A stretch of DNA of 61,555 nt from Microbacterium sp. UFMG61 (GTDB lineage: Bacteria; Actinomycetota; Actinomycetes; Actinomycetales; Microbacteriaceae): the NCBI RefSeq assembly GCF_015354505.1, contig NZ_JACAFP010000015.1, positions 1-61,555 on the forward strand. Reading direction: 5' to 3'. The translations under genes and the position numbers were made by a program. The notes beneath the pieces are model-generated. The model saw only the letters and a program-made list of their open reading frames with translations. It was not told the DNA's origin and did no database searches. Shown piece by piece: positions 21,512 through 31,978 of the stretch (the stretch's first letter is position 1; each line of letters begins with the position of its first letter).

Positions 21512-23286
21512 GCGATGGCCTGTCCTGTCGCGGCCAGCATCCGCTGGAGTGCGGGCAGACGCAGACCGGCCTCGACGAACGGCGTCTCATCGAGGAAGAG
21601 ATCGCCGGTGCGGCCGGCGGCGTGCACGCGTCCGTCCTTCAGGATCACGGTGTGCGAGGCGTGCTCCGCCACGAGCTGCAGATCGTGCGTGACGATCAGG
21701 ATCGTGGTGCCCTCGTCTCGCAGGTCGTTCAGAAGCGCGAGGAGTTCGGATGCTCGCGCGCGATCCTGCCCGAACGTCGGCTCGTCGAGTGCGAGCACCC
21801 GCGGACGCGTGATCAGCGCCGTCCCGACCGACAGGCGCCGCTTCTCCCCGCCGGAGAGCAGGAAAGGATGCACGGCGGCCTTCGCCTCGAGCCCGAATCG
21901 CCGGAGCATCGAATCGACGCGCTCGTCGACCTCGGCATCCGGGGTGCGGCGCAGCCGGAGCCCGTGCGCGAGCTCGTCGAACACGGTGTGCGCGATGAAC
22001 TGATGCTCGGGGTTCTGGAACACGAAGCCGATGCGGCTCGCGAGCTCACGAGGCGATGCGGATCCCGGGTCGATGCCGTCGACCGTCACCTGTCGTCGGG
22101 GCGGGGGCACGACACCGGCCAGCGCCTGCAGCAGCGTGGTCTTGCCCGCACCGTTCGTGCCGATGATCGCGGTGAGGGTGCCCGGGTCGATGTCGAGGTC
22201 GACACCGCGCAGGATCTCGGTGCGGCGGCGGTGCACGGTGAGACCGCGGGCGGTGATGATCGGTGCGGTGTCGTCGTCATCGGGCGTCGAGCGAGCGGCC
22301 TCGGCTGCGTCGGCCCGTGTCATCTCGTCGCTGCGCTCCTCGGTCGTCGAGTGGGTGCCCCCCTCGGTCGTCGAGTGGGCGCCCCCCTCGGTCGTCGAGC
22401 GAGCGGAGCGAGACGAAACGGGGTGAGTCGTGGCCGCGGCCAGTGCCGCTGCGAGCTCGTCCGGCGTGAGCGGCAGCTCGGCGAACTGCATCCCGGCATC
22501 CCGCAGGCGCAGTGCAGCCAGCGTCGCCGCGGGCAGCCAGACGCCCAGCGCGATCAGCTCGTCGACGTGGTCGCGGATGATCCGGGCCGGTGATCCGTCG
22601 AATGCCACACGCCCGGCACGATCGAGCACGATCGTCCTGGTCACGAATCCCATGGCTGCATCGAGGTTGTGCTCGACGAGCAGGATGGCGCGATCGCCGG
22701 CAGCGATCACGTCACGCAGCGCCGAGTAGACGTCGTCGATGCCCTGCGGGTCGAGGTTCGCGGTGGGCTCGTCGAGCACGACGAGCGGCGAACCCATCGC
22801 GAGTGCGCAGGCGATCGCGAGACGCTGCCGACCGCCTCCCGAGAGTCGGTCGGGGTTCTCGTCGCGTCGATCCCACAGCCCCACTCGGCGGATCGCGTCT
22901 TCGGCGCGCCGATGCACCTCTGCGAGGGGGAGCAGCAGGTTCTCGGGGCCGAAGGCCACCTCGTCGTAGACGGTTCCGGTGACGATCTGGGCATCCGGAT
23001 CCTGAAAGACCATCGCGACCCGTGTGCTCAGCTCGGCGGTGGTCGCGTGTGCCGTGTCGACGCCGCCGGCCTCGACGGCGCCTGTCATGCTGGCCGGCAC
23101 GGCGTGCGGGACGAGCCCGTTGAGCGCGAGGGTCAGCGTCGACTTGCCCGAGCCCGAGGGGCCGAGCAGCAGGACGACCTCCCCTTCGGCGATGTCGAAG
23201 GTGGCGTCTTCGGGGGAGGGGCGCACAGAATCGACGTGGGTGATCGAGAGGTCACGCACGCGGAGAAGAGGCGCAGATGTGCGCAC
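21508..23286 (-). CDS. ECF transporter double ATPase (EcfA1-EcfA2 fusion, YkoD-like)
   Basis: This encodes 592 residues with two ABC ATPase domains in one chain. Domain 1 (about residues 5-245) has Walker A GPSGSGKST and signature LSGGGRQRLAIA. Domain 2 (about 345-590) has GTNGAGKTT and LSGGEKRRLSVG with LALDEPTFGQDRAR. The linker carries three 8-residue tandem repeats starting STTE. The fusion is like YkoD of B. subtilis. The start is GTG. A DtxR/IdeR-like box lies 39-57 nt upstream, over the likely -10 box. Confidence 0.88.
   Translation of the reverse strand: MRTSAPLLRVRDLSITHVDSVRPSPEDATFDIAEGEVVLLLGPSGSGKSTLTLALNGLVPHAVPASMTGAVEAGGVDTAHATTAELSTRVAMVFQDPDAQIVTGTVYDEVAFGPENLLLPLAEVHRRAEDAIRRVGLWDRRDENPDRLSGGGRQRLAIACALAMGSPLVVLDEPTANLDPQGIDDVYSALRDVIAAGDRAILLVEHNLDAAMGFVTRTIVLDRAGRVAFDGSPARIIRDHVDELIALGVWLPAATLAALRLRDAGMQFAELPLTPDELAAALAAATTHPVSSRSARSTTEGGAHSTTEGGTHSTTEERSDEMTRADAAEAARSTPDDDDTAPIITARGLTVHRRRTEILRGVDLDIDPGTLTAIIGTNGAGKTTLLQALAGVVPPPRRQVTVDGIDPGSASPRELASRIGFVFQNPEHQFIAHTVFDELAHGLRLRRTPDAEVDERVDSMLRRFGLEAKAAVHPFLLSGGEKRRLSVGTALITRPRVLALDEPTFGQDRARASELLALLNDLRDEGTTILIVTHDLQLVAEHASHTVILKDGRVHAAGRTGDLFLDETPFVEAGLRLPALQRMLAATGQAIA
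22339..22420 (-). repeat. 24-bp x3 tandem repeat ending in a REP-like sequence, in the ATPase linker
   Basis: CTCGGTCGTCGAG recurs at 22339, 22363 and 22387 (period 24), encoding the 8-residue STTE units. The third copy runs into GAGCGAGCGGAGCGAGAC, a string that from memory is scattered between genes in Microbacterium genomes. The linker therefore seems to have grown out of repeat DNA. Confidence 0.8.
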
Positions 23287-23324
23287 GGCATAACCCCGGT
23301 TCTGCGGATCGGTACCGTTCTAAC

Positions 23325-23343
23325 TTAGCTGAGCCTTACCTGA
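23325..23343. promoter_or_regulatory. DtxR/IdeR-type iron box
   Basis: TTAGCTGAGCCTTACCTGA matches the classical iron box TTAGGTTAGCCTAACCTAA at 15 of 19 positions. It overlaps the probable minus-strand -10 region (TAAGTT at 23327-23322) of the ATPase gene that starts at 23286. Repression by an iron-loaded DtxR/IdeR protein is the natural reading. Confidence 0.65.
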
Positions 23344-23376
23344 ATCGCCACGCGCCGGATTCGGTGTGGGCCGGTG

Positions 23377-23919
23377 TCAGCGCCGCGCGACGCCGGCGCG
23401 GGACAGGGCTGCGCCGATCGCGAGTCCGACGGCGGTCCACACGAGGGGGCCGAGCACGGAGATCACCAGATAGGCGATCTGCACCCACGGGGCGAAGGTC
23501 GCCAGATCGACCGCGAAGAAGACCACGACCGCCACGATCACACCGATCACCCCGGCCGAGATGAAGAAACGCCACGGGCCCCACGACCGGTAACGGGTGA
23601 GGGCGGCGATGCCCTCCTGGATCGCGCCGAACAGCAGCGCTGTGCCGATGAACCGCAGTGCCCAGGCCGGGTTGAACGCGCTCGAGATGAGTGCCGCGAT
23701 CAGGTGGGTGACGAGGGCCACGAACGGTCGGCGCAGCACCTCCTGCGCGATGATTCCCGGCAGCACATGCGAACCCAGCACCAGGCCGTAGAGGTACGGA
23801 GTGAGCACGATGACGCCCGGCGTGATGAGCCCGGCGATCCCGCCGAGGATGCCGGTGGCGACGCCGATCGCGGCGCAGATCAGCAGCACACGGGTCGTCA
23901 GCACGGGGGAGGGGGCCAC
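23377..23919 (-). CDS. second ECF transporter S-component
   Basis: This encodes 180 residues with six hydrophobic helices and resembles the membrane domain of the S-component at 19078: compare EVLRRPFVALVTHLIAALI with LLRRPLVGLLVGLLAGLVI, and the shared aromatic RYRSWGPW / RYWGTW loop. It lacks the Pro-rich N-terminal tail. The start is GTG, 6 nt after TAGGCT. It lies 90 bp upstream of the ATPase gene on the same strand, with the iron box in the gap, so it may be read separately while sharing the same T-component and ATPase. Confidence 0.75.
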   Translation of the reverse strand: MAPSPVLTTRVLLICAAIGVATGILGGIAGLITPGVIVLTPYLYGLVLGSHVLPGIIAQEVLRRPFVALVTHLIAALISSAFNPAWALRFIGTALLFGAIQEGIAALTRYRSWGPWRFFISAGVIGVIVAVVVFFAVDLATFAPWVQIAYLVISVLGPLVWTAVGLAIGAALSRAGVARR

Positions 23920-23931
23920 CCTCTCAGCCTA
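23920..23931 (-). promoter_or_regulatory. leaderless-type -10 box of the second S-component
   Basis: On the minus strand TAGGCT (23931-23926) is followed by GAGAGG and the GTG at 23919. Confidence 0.45.
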
Positions 23932-24064
23932 CTGTCGACCAATGGCGAGTCGGCTGGCTGATCGTCCAGTAATAACCCGTGAACCTGGAACCGGCAGCTG
24001 ACTGAGGCGTAGCTTGAGCGGCGGTGCGGCAACCCGGTCGCACGAAGATCATCGGGAGAAGCAC

Positions 24065-27000
24065 ATGGGTCGAACACCCCTCCGGATGGCAGCGGCCACC
24101 ACCCTGGCAACGCTGTTCATCGCATCGACGGCAACCACGGGCTATGCGGCTGAGGAGGTGAACCACCCCACTCCGGTCGAAGGCACGCCAGGGCATTACA
24201 TCGTCGTGATGAAGTCCGACCCGCTCGCGAGCTACACCGGCGACGTGAACGGACTCAAGGCGACGAAGCCGGCCGAGGGCGAGCAGCTCGAACCGCAGTC
24301 GCAGGATTCCCAGCGCTACGTCGAGCACCTCGAGACGCAGCAGCAGACGCTCGCGCAGGAGGTCGGGGTGACGCCCGACACCACCTATCAGGTGGTGCTC
24401 AACGGCTTCAGCGCCGACCTCTCGGGCGAGCAGGTCGACAAGCTCCGCGCCTCGAAGGATGTCTACGGCGTCTATCCCGATTTCATCCGGCACCCCGATG
24501 CGCAGACCTCCACCGATTTCCTCGGCCTCGGCGATGACAAGAAGGGCCGCGGCGGCGTCTGGCAGCAGACCGGAGGCGTCGAGAAGGCCGGCGAGGGTGT
24601 CGTGGTCGGTGTCATCGACACCGGCATCGCCCCGGAGCACCCGTCGTTCGAGGGCAAGAAGCTCAAGAACCAGAAGAAGAACGACAAGCGTCACAAGGGC
24701 TCGCAGCCCTACACCGACGGCACCCACGTCTATTTCGACAAGTCCGACGGCGGTCGGTTCCAGGCCGCGATGGTCGAAGGTCAGGACTGGGACAAGAGCG
24801 ACTACTCCTCGAAGCTCATCGGCGCGCAGTACTTCCACGCGGGCGCGGAGGCGGCGGGCTTCGACTTCCAGTACGACTACCTCTCGCCGCGTGACGGCGA
24901 CGGACACGGCTCGCACACCGCGAGCACCGCGGCGGGCAACTTCGGAGTGAGGGCATCGATCGAGGATGTCGACTTCGGTCGCATCTCGGGCGTCGCCCCC
25001 GGCGCCAAGGTCTCGGCGTACAAGGCCTGCTACGTCGGCCCCGAGGAGGCGGTGACGACCGACGACATCTGCGCAGGCAGCGACCTGATCGCCGCGATCG
25101 ACCAGGCCGTCGCCGACGGCGTCGACGTGATCAACTACTCGATCGGCGGTGGCGCGGCCTCGACCGTGCTCGCCCCCGAGGACATCGCGTTCTTCAACGC
25201 GGCGGCAGCGGGCGTCTTCGTGGCGACCAGCGCCGGCAACGACGGTCCCGATCCCGTCACCGCCGACCACGCGTCTCCGTGGTACACCACGGTCGCGGCA
25301 TCCACCGTTCCGACCTGGGAGGGCACCGTGCAGTTCGACGGCTTCGCCCAGGCAGGCACGTCGGTGAGCGTGCCGTTCGGTGAGACGGTCACCGGGCCGT
25401 CGATCTACGCGGGTGACGCGGCGGCCGCCGGTCAGGCCGCCGCCGATGCGGCCCTCTGCCTTCCCGGCTCGCTCGACCCGGCGAAGGTCGCCGGGCACAT
25501 CGTGGTCTGCGATCGCGGCGGCAACGCCCGCGCCGAGAAGTCGCAGGTCGTGAAGGATGCGGGTGGCCTGGGCGTCGTCCTGGTGAACGTGCCCGGCGGT
25601 GCCGACTCGCTCGACAACGACTTCCACGCCCTGCCCACCGTGCACCTGTCGTCGGCATACCGCGCCCCCGTGCTCGCCTACGTGCAGAGCGGCGTCGATC
25701 GTCCGATCAGCCTCGTCGGCGAGAACACCACCGGCGTCTCGACACCGGTGCCACAGATCGCCGGTTTCTCGAGCCGTGGACCCATGCTGGCCGACGGCAG
25801 CGACATCATGAAGCCCGACATCGCGGCCCCCGGCGTCGCGATCCTCGCGGCGACGCAGAACGCGCCCGGTGAGGCGCCGACCTTCGGCATCCTGTCGGGC
25901 ACGTCGATGTCGTCACCGCACATCGCGGGTCTCGCGGCTCTCTACCTGGGCGAGCGTCCGAATGCGAAGCCCGCCGAGGTCAAGTCGGCGATGATGACGA
26001 CCGCATACGACACCGTGAACGCCGACGGCTCTGCGAACAGGGATCCGTTCCAGCAGGGGGCCGGTCAGGTCGATCCGAAGCGCTTCTTCACCCCGGGTCT
26101 GCTCTACCTGAACGACGTGCCCGACTGGGCGGCGTTCCTCGAGGGCAAGGGGCTGGCGGAGTTCGACGGTGTCGAGCCGATCGACGGCAGCGACCTCAAC
26201 ATCGCCTCCTTCTCGATCGGATCGCTCGCCAGTGCGCAGACGGTCACTCGCACGGTCACCGCGACGGAGAAGGGCACGTTCACAGCGTCCGTCGATCTGC
26301 CAGGCGTGAACGTGACGGTGGAGCCGTCGACGCTGAAGTTCGACAAGCCCGGCCAGACGGCGACCTACACGGTCACGTTCGACAATCAGAGCGCACCGGC
26401 CGAGCAGTGGGCGACCGGATCGCTGACCTGGACGAGCAAGAAGAACACGGTACGGTCGCCGATCGCGGTGTTCCCGGTCACGGCGGATGCTCCGGCAGAG
26501 GTCGAGGGCACCGGTGTCGACGGTTCGACCACGGTCGAGATCACTCCGGGAGTCGACGGCGACCTCGCCCTCGGGCTGTCGGGTCTGACGCCGTTCACGC
26601 TGCTCGAGGACCCGGACGGCCGCGTCGTGGGTCACTCGGGCGACGAGGCATCGGGCGACGAGAACAAGGACGTGTCGTGGATCGTCGACGTGCCCGAGGG
26701 CACCACGCTCTCGCGCTTCGACCTCGACTCGTCGGATGACACCGGCAGCGACCTCGACCTCACGGTCTACCGGGTCGTGAGCCCCGACGACCTGCGCTAC
26801 TACGAGCGCTGGCAGTCGGCGACCGGCTCGGCCGACGAGCAGGTCACACTGCCGGCGCCGACCGCGGGCACCTATCTGGTGGTCGCGAACGTCTACTCCA
26901 CCTCTGCTCCGATCACGTGGGACATGACCTACGCGAACGTGCAGCCCGAGGGTGAGGGCGTGTTCACCGCGAACCCGAACCCGATCGCCGCCGTCCGCGG

Positions 27001-27118
27001 TGAGGCGACGAGCTACGAGCTCAGCTGGACCGGTCTGACCGCCGGCACCCGCTACCTCGGACTCGTGCAGTACGGCGAGTCGGACGTGCGCACGATCGTC
27101 ACCGTCGACACGCAGTAG
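24065..27118 (+). CDS. secreted S8 subtilisin-like serine protease
   Basis: This encodes 1017 residues. A signal peptide (RMAAATTLATLFIASTATTG, cut near residue 29) is followed by an inhibitor I9 propeptide (GHYIVVMKSDP to GVYPDF). The S8 catalytic domain has Asp185 (VIDTGIAPEHP), His284 (GHGSHTAS), oxyanion Asn392 (SAGNDGP) and Ser614 (SGTSMSSPH). A PA domain is inserted between Asn392 and Ser614, and Fn3-like/C-terminal beta domains occupy about 700-1017. It is a complete secreted protease. There is no sorting signal, so it is probably released. The ATG at 24065 follows GGGAGAAG. Confidence 0.92.
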   Translation: MGRTPLRMAAATTLATLFIASTATTGYAAEEVNHPTPVEGTPGHYIVVMKSDPLASYTGDVNGLKATKPAEGEQLEPQSQDSQRYVEHLETQQQTLAQEVGVTPDTTYQVVLNGFSADLSGEQVDKLRASKDVYGVYPDFIRHPDAQTSTDFLGLGDDKKGRGGVWQQTGGVEKAGEGVVVGVIDTGIAPEHPSFEGKKLKNQKKNDKRHKGSQPYTDGTHVYFDKSDGGRFQAAMVEGQDWDKSDYSSKLIGAQYFHAGAEAAGFDFQYDYLSPRDGDGHGSHTASTAAGNFGVRASIEDVDFGRISGVAPGAKVSAYKACYVGPEEAVTTDDICAGSDLIAAIDQAVADGVDVINYSIGGGAASTVLAPEDIAFFNAAAAGVFVATSAGNDGPDPVTADHASPWYTTVAASTVPTWEGTVQFDGFAQAGTSVSVPFGETVTGPSIYAGDAAAAGQAAADAALCLPGSLDPAKVAGHIVVCDRGGNARAEKSQVVKDAGGLGVVLVNVPGGADSLDNDFHALPTVHLSSAYRAPVLAYVQSGVDRPISLVGENTTGVSTPVPQIAGFSSRGPMLADGSDIMKPDIAAPGVAILAATQNAPGEAPTFGILSGTSMSSPHIAGLAALYLGERPNAKPAEVKSAMMTTAYDTVNADGSANRDPFQQGAGQVDPKRFFTPGLLYLNDVPDWAAFLEGKGLAEFDGVEPIDGSDLNIASFSIGSLASAQTVTRTVTATEKGTFTASVDLPGVNVTVEPSTLKFDKPGQTATYTVTFDNQSAPAEQWATGSLTWTSKKNTVRSPIAVFPVTADAPAEVEGTGVDGSTTVEITPGVDGDLALGLSGLTPFTLLEDPDGRVVGHSGDEASGDENKDVSWIVDVPEGTTLSRFDLDSSDDTGSDLDLTVYRVVSPDDLRYYERWQSATGSADEQVTLPAPTAGTYLVVANVYSTSAPITWDMTYANVQPEGEGVFTANPNPIAAVRGEATSYELSWTGLTAGTRYLGLVQYGESDVRTIVTVDTQ

Positions 27119-27126
27119 CAGTGCCG

Positions 27127-27168
27127 CTTCGACAGGCTCAGCGACCCCGGTCCCTGAGCCTGTCGAAG
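27127..27168. terminator. REP-type palindrome between converging protease and pirin genes
   Basis: CTTCGACAGGCTCAG (27127-27141) and its exact reverse complement (27154-27168) flank a 12-nt centre. The stem can end transcripts from both sides. A 22-bp stretch containing the right arm (27149-27170) recurs exactly inside recQ at 28536-28557. Confidence 0.75.
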
Positions 27169-27174
27169 GGTGGA

Positions 27175-28095
27175 TCAGATCCTGCGCCCGCGCGGCATCA
27201 GTCGCACATCCGGCAGTGGCGGCGCGGGGATGCGCACGTCGTGGCCGTCGACGACACCGAAGCGATCGGATGCGGCTTCCCACTCGGTGCGGGCTTCCAC
27301 GATCTCCTCGTGGGTGCGGCCGGCGAAGTTCCACCACATGACGATCTCATCCTCGAACGGTTCCCCGCCGACGATGAAGAGCAGCGCTCCCTGCGAACTC
27401 GTCACCTCGACGGCATCCCGCGAATCGCCGAGATAGAGCATGTCGTTCTGCGCCAGCGCATGGGTCGACACGGTCGCATCGCCCTCGACGAGCATGATCG
27501 CGTGCTCCCACTCGGCGCGCAGGGGCAGGCGCAGGCGCGTTCCCGCGGGGACGACGATCTCCGCGCCGACGATCGGGGTGTGCACGGTCGCGGGCGACAC
27601 GGTGCCGGCGAACTCGCCGAGCACGACGGTGGCCGTGGCATCCGTCCCCTCGTCGGCCGTCAGCGACACATGGGGGAGGTCGGTGTGGCGCTCGAAGCCG
27701 CCGACGCCCTGGCGAGCGCCGTCGGGGAGCACCACCCAGAACTGAAGCGCATCGAGGGGGATCGGGTCATCGCCGATCGAGTACTCCGAGTGCGAGATGC
27801 CGTTGCCCGCCGTCATCAGGTTCAGCTGGCCGCGTCGCAGGTCGGCGTCGCTGCCGAGCGAGTCCCGGTGGCGGATCTCGCCGACCAGCGGCCAGGTGAC
27901 CGTCTGCAGTCCGATGTGCGGGTGCGGTTCGACGCGCATCCGGGTGTCCGCCGGGCCGAAGCGGTCGAGGAAGCACCAGGCGCCGATCGTCGGCAGGTTG
28001 CGATGCGGCAGCACGCGAAGGACGTTCATGCCGCGCACGCCGCCGAGTGGAACCTCGCGTGGCTCGAGCACGATGCGGCGTTCGCCGATCATCAT
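27175..28095 (-). CDS. pirin family protein
   Basis: This encodes 306 residues of the bicupin pirin family. The N-terminal cupin keeps all four metal ligands: His58 and His60 (EPHPHIGLQTV), His102 and Glu104 (GNGISHSEYS). Some pirins oxidise quercetin and others act as redox sensors; the role here is not known. The ATG at 28095 overlaps the stop of the acetyltransferase gene in ATGA, which decides the start over the ATG at 28092. The C-terminal cupin includes GGEPFEDEIVMWWNF. Confidence 0.88.
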   Translation of the reverse strand: MMIGERRIVLEPREVPLGGVRGMNVLRVLPHRNLPTIGAWCFLDRFGPADTRMRVEPHPHIGLQTVTWPLVGEIRHRDSLGSDADLRRGQLNLMTAGNGISHSEYSIGDDPIPLDALQFWVVLPDGARQGVGGFERHTDLPHVSLTADEGTDATATVVLGEFAGTVSPATVHTPIVGAEIVVPAGTRLRLPLRAEWEHAIMLVEGDATVSTHALAQNDMLYLGDSRDAVEVTSSQGALLFIVGGEPFEDEIVMWWNFAGRTHEEIVEARTEWEAASDRFGVVDGHDVRIPAPPLPDVRLMPRGRRI

Positions 28096-28409
28096 GCCTC
28101 CGCAGGGGCCGTGCCCGGGCGCTTCGGCCAGCGGATCTCCGCCCCGGCGACCTCGTGGGTCGTCAGGTACTTCGCGATGTACGGGCACAGCGGCACGATC
28201 GCGTCGCCCGATGCGACGACGTCGGCGAGTGCTCGCTCCGCGAGGATGCTCGCCAGGCCCTGCCCCTGGAAGGCCGGGTCGAGTTCGGTGTGTGTGAAGC
28301 GCACCGCGCCGGGTCGCTGATCGAACTCGGCGAAGCCTGCGAGTGTCCCATCCGAGCGGATCTCGTAGCGGGAGGCGGCGTCGTCGCGGGTGACGGTGAT
28401 GTGGGTCAT
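28092..28409 (-). CDS. GNAT family N-acetyltransferase (YjdJ-like, short)
   Basis: This encodes 105 residues, the short Gcn5-related type. The sequence runs from VRFTHTELDPAFQGQGLASI, which holds the acetyl-CoA pyrophosphate loop, to PLCPYIAKYLTTH, the typical C-terminal CP(Y)I segment of the YjdJ-like group. The acceptor is unknown. AAGGAG lies 6 nt before the ATG at 28409. It overlaps pirin by 4 nt, so the two form an operon. Confidence 0.82.
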   Translation of the reverse strand: MTHITVTRDDAASRYEIRSDGTLAGFAEFDQRPGAVRFTHTELDPAFQGQGLASILAERALADVVASGDAIVPLCPYIAKYLTTHEVAGAEIRWPKRPGTAPAEA

Positions 28410-28442
28410 CGGATGCTCCTTCGGGCGTCTGCGTCCAACCTA

Positions 28443-28471
28443 CGCCCGCCCGAACTGTGGAAGGGCGGGCG
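28443..28471. other. hairpin between divergent GNAT and recQ genes
   Basis: CGCCCGCCC (28443-28451) and GGGCGGGCG (28463-28471) form a 9-bp stem with an 11-nt loop. It lies between two divergent start regions, so it is more likely an operator or supercoiling-sensitive element than a terminator. Confidence 0.4.
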
Positions 28472-28488
28472 GCGTCGGCGGGGGTCGT

Positions 28489-28500
28489 TACGCTGGAGGG
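28489..28500 (+). promoter_or_regulatory. leaderless-type -10 box of recQ
   Basis: TACGCT (28489-28494) is followed by GGAGGG and the ATG at 28501. The GGAGGG touches the ATG, too close for normal SD use. Confidence 0.45.
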
Positions 28501-30546
<2,046 letters not shown>

Positions 30547-30559
30547 TCCCTGGCGTCGC

Positions 30560-31840
30560 TCACACTCGGGGGAGCACGTCGGCGAGGTGCGCGCTCAGAT
30601 GCGCCGCGACGTCGATGGTCTCACGGTCGTACAGCCACTGATACTGCAGTCCGTCCCACAGCGCGAGAAGCCAGACGGCCTCGTGCTCGGGATCGCGGTG
30701 ATCGGGAAGGTCCCCGTCGACCTGCGCGAGCCGGAACAGCTCCGCGAAATGGTCGATCACCTTTCGGAACCGCTCGGTGAAGTACTCGTGGGCGGGATGG
30801 CCCGCGGGCACGGCCTCGCACGAGAGCACCGCGTAGACCTCGATCAGCCCCGGTTCGTCGAGGGCATTCACGAGGGCGCCCCGGTGGATGGCGCGGAGCA
30901 CGTCGGCGGCTCGCTCCTCCCGGTGAGCATTCGTGCGCTCCTGGATCGACCGGTCGCGCTCCGAGAGCACGGCACTGAGCAGCAGCTCCTTCGAGGCATA
31001 GTGGTGCAGCAATGTCGACTTCGACACCCCGACGGCCTCAGCGATGTCGCGCAGGCTCGTGTCACCGTAGCCGGCGCGGGAGAAGAGTCGCATCGCATCG
31101 GCGAGGATCTGCGCTCGCCGTCGTCGCCCGACGGCATAACCGGGATCGCTCTCCGGGGCTCCGTCGACGGTCGTGCCGTCGAGCGCGGGCAGCGGGCCCG
31201 CGGACTCCGCGGCAGGAGAGGGCTGGTCGGGATCGCGCCAGCCGAACGGCATCGCCCAGAGCGACTCGCGCTCCTCGAGCATGTCCACGACGTCGACGCG
31301 GTCGGGGAGGTACTGCGAGATCAGCTGGAGACCGTCCCAGCCGGCCATGTGGCGAGTCGTCTCCGCCGACACGTCTCGGTCGGAGTCGACGGAACCGTGC
31401 AGCGCCGCATCCTCGAGGACCTCGGAACTCAGCGACCGCAGGCGTGCGTACCGTGCCTGCATCCGCTCGTGGGCGGGATGCTCGAGGGCTGAGGCCTCGC
31501 CGGTGAGCGCGGCGAAGAGTTCGAGGTAGCCCGGTGTGCGGGCGTTGCGGCGCGCGACGTCCGCGAAGATCAGCCCGCCGGGCTCCGATGCCGCGGCGAT
31601 CAGGTCGAAGTCCTTCTCGTCGTCGGCTTCGAAGCCCGCGACGACCTCGGCGAGAAGATCGTCCTTCGACGCGAAGTGGCCGAGGAGGCCGGGGTGGCTG
31701 ACCGAGGCCGCCGCCGCGATGTCGCGCAGAGACGTCGACCGGTAGCCGTTCGAGATGAAGAGCTCGCGGGCAGCGTCCACGATGCGCTGACGGGTCTCGG
31801 CCGCGCGCGCCTGACGGGAGCCTGTCGCCACTGTCGTCAT
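30560..31840 (-). CDS. tandem double-TetR transcriptional regulator (fusion)
   Basis: This encodes 426 residues made of two whole TetR-family units in one chain. Unit 1 has RQRIVDAARELFISNGYRST and DIAAAASVSHPGLLGHFASK; unit 2 (from about residue 233) has RAQILADAMRLFSRAGYGDT and DIAEAVGVSKSTLLHHYASK. Each is followed by its own helical ligand domain (both with AGWDGLQ/LWDGLQYQW-like ends). The chain could act as an intramolecular pseudo-dimer. It is divergent from the MFS and GH3 genes, with two operator-like palindromes between. The ATG at 31840 has GGAAAGGGG upstream; a farther ATG at 31861 is less likely. Confidence 0.85.
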   Translation of the reverse strand: MTTVATGSRQARAAETRQRIVDAARELFISNGYRSTSLRDIAAAASVSHPGLLGHFASKDDLLAEVVAGFEADDEKDFDLIAAASEPGGLIFADVARRNARTPGYLELFAALTGEASALEHPAHERMQARYARLRSLSSEVLEDAALHGSVDSDRDVSAETTRHMAGWDGLQLISQYLPDRVDVVDMLEERESLWAMPFGWRDPDQPSPAAESAGPLPALDGTTVDGAPESDPGYAVGRRRRAQILADAMRLFSRAGYGDTSLRDIAEAVGVSKSTLLHHYASKELLLSAVLSERDRSIQERTNAHREERAADVLRAIHRGALVNALDEPGLIEVYAVLSCEAVPAGHPAHEYFTERFRKVIDHFAELFRLAQVDGDLPDHRDPEHEAVWLLALWDGLQYQWLYDRETIDVAAHLSAHLADVLPRV

Positions 31841-31871
31841 CGCCGCCCCTTTCCGTCCCATTCTCTCTCAT

Positions 31872-31905
31872 TACCAATCGGTAGACATTCACTTACCAAC
31901 CGGTC
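31872..31905. promoter_or_regulatory. two TACC-N4-GGT(A/C) operators 22 bp apart
   Basis: TACC-AATC-GGTA (31872-31883) and TACC-AACC-GGTC (31894-31905) are near-identical palindromic sites, two helical turns apart. The second overlaps the -35 box of the rightward promoter (TTACCA 31893-31898, 17 bp, TATCGT 31916-31921). They fit repression of the sugar genes by the double-TetR protein. Confidence 0.65.
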
Positions 31906-31978
31906 GAGATTCGTGTATCGTCATCTCTCGACGCCGAGTCGCGGAGGACCGGTGCACCTTTGCCCGAAAGGACCCCCC

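Noticed and set aside
19078..23919. Thiamine/HMP transporter (ykoFEDC) as the certain assignment of the ECF cluster
   Set aside because: No YkoF-like gene or TPP riboswitch is seen, and the iron box and SIP gene point elsewhere; the cargo is left open.
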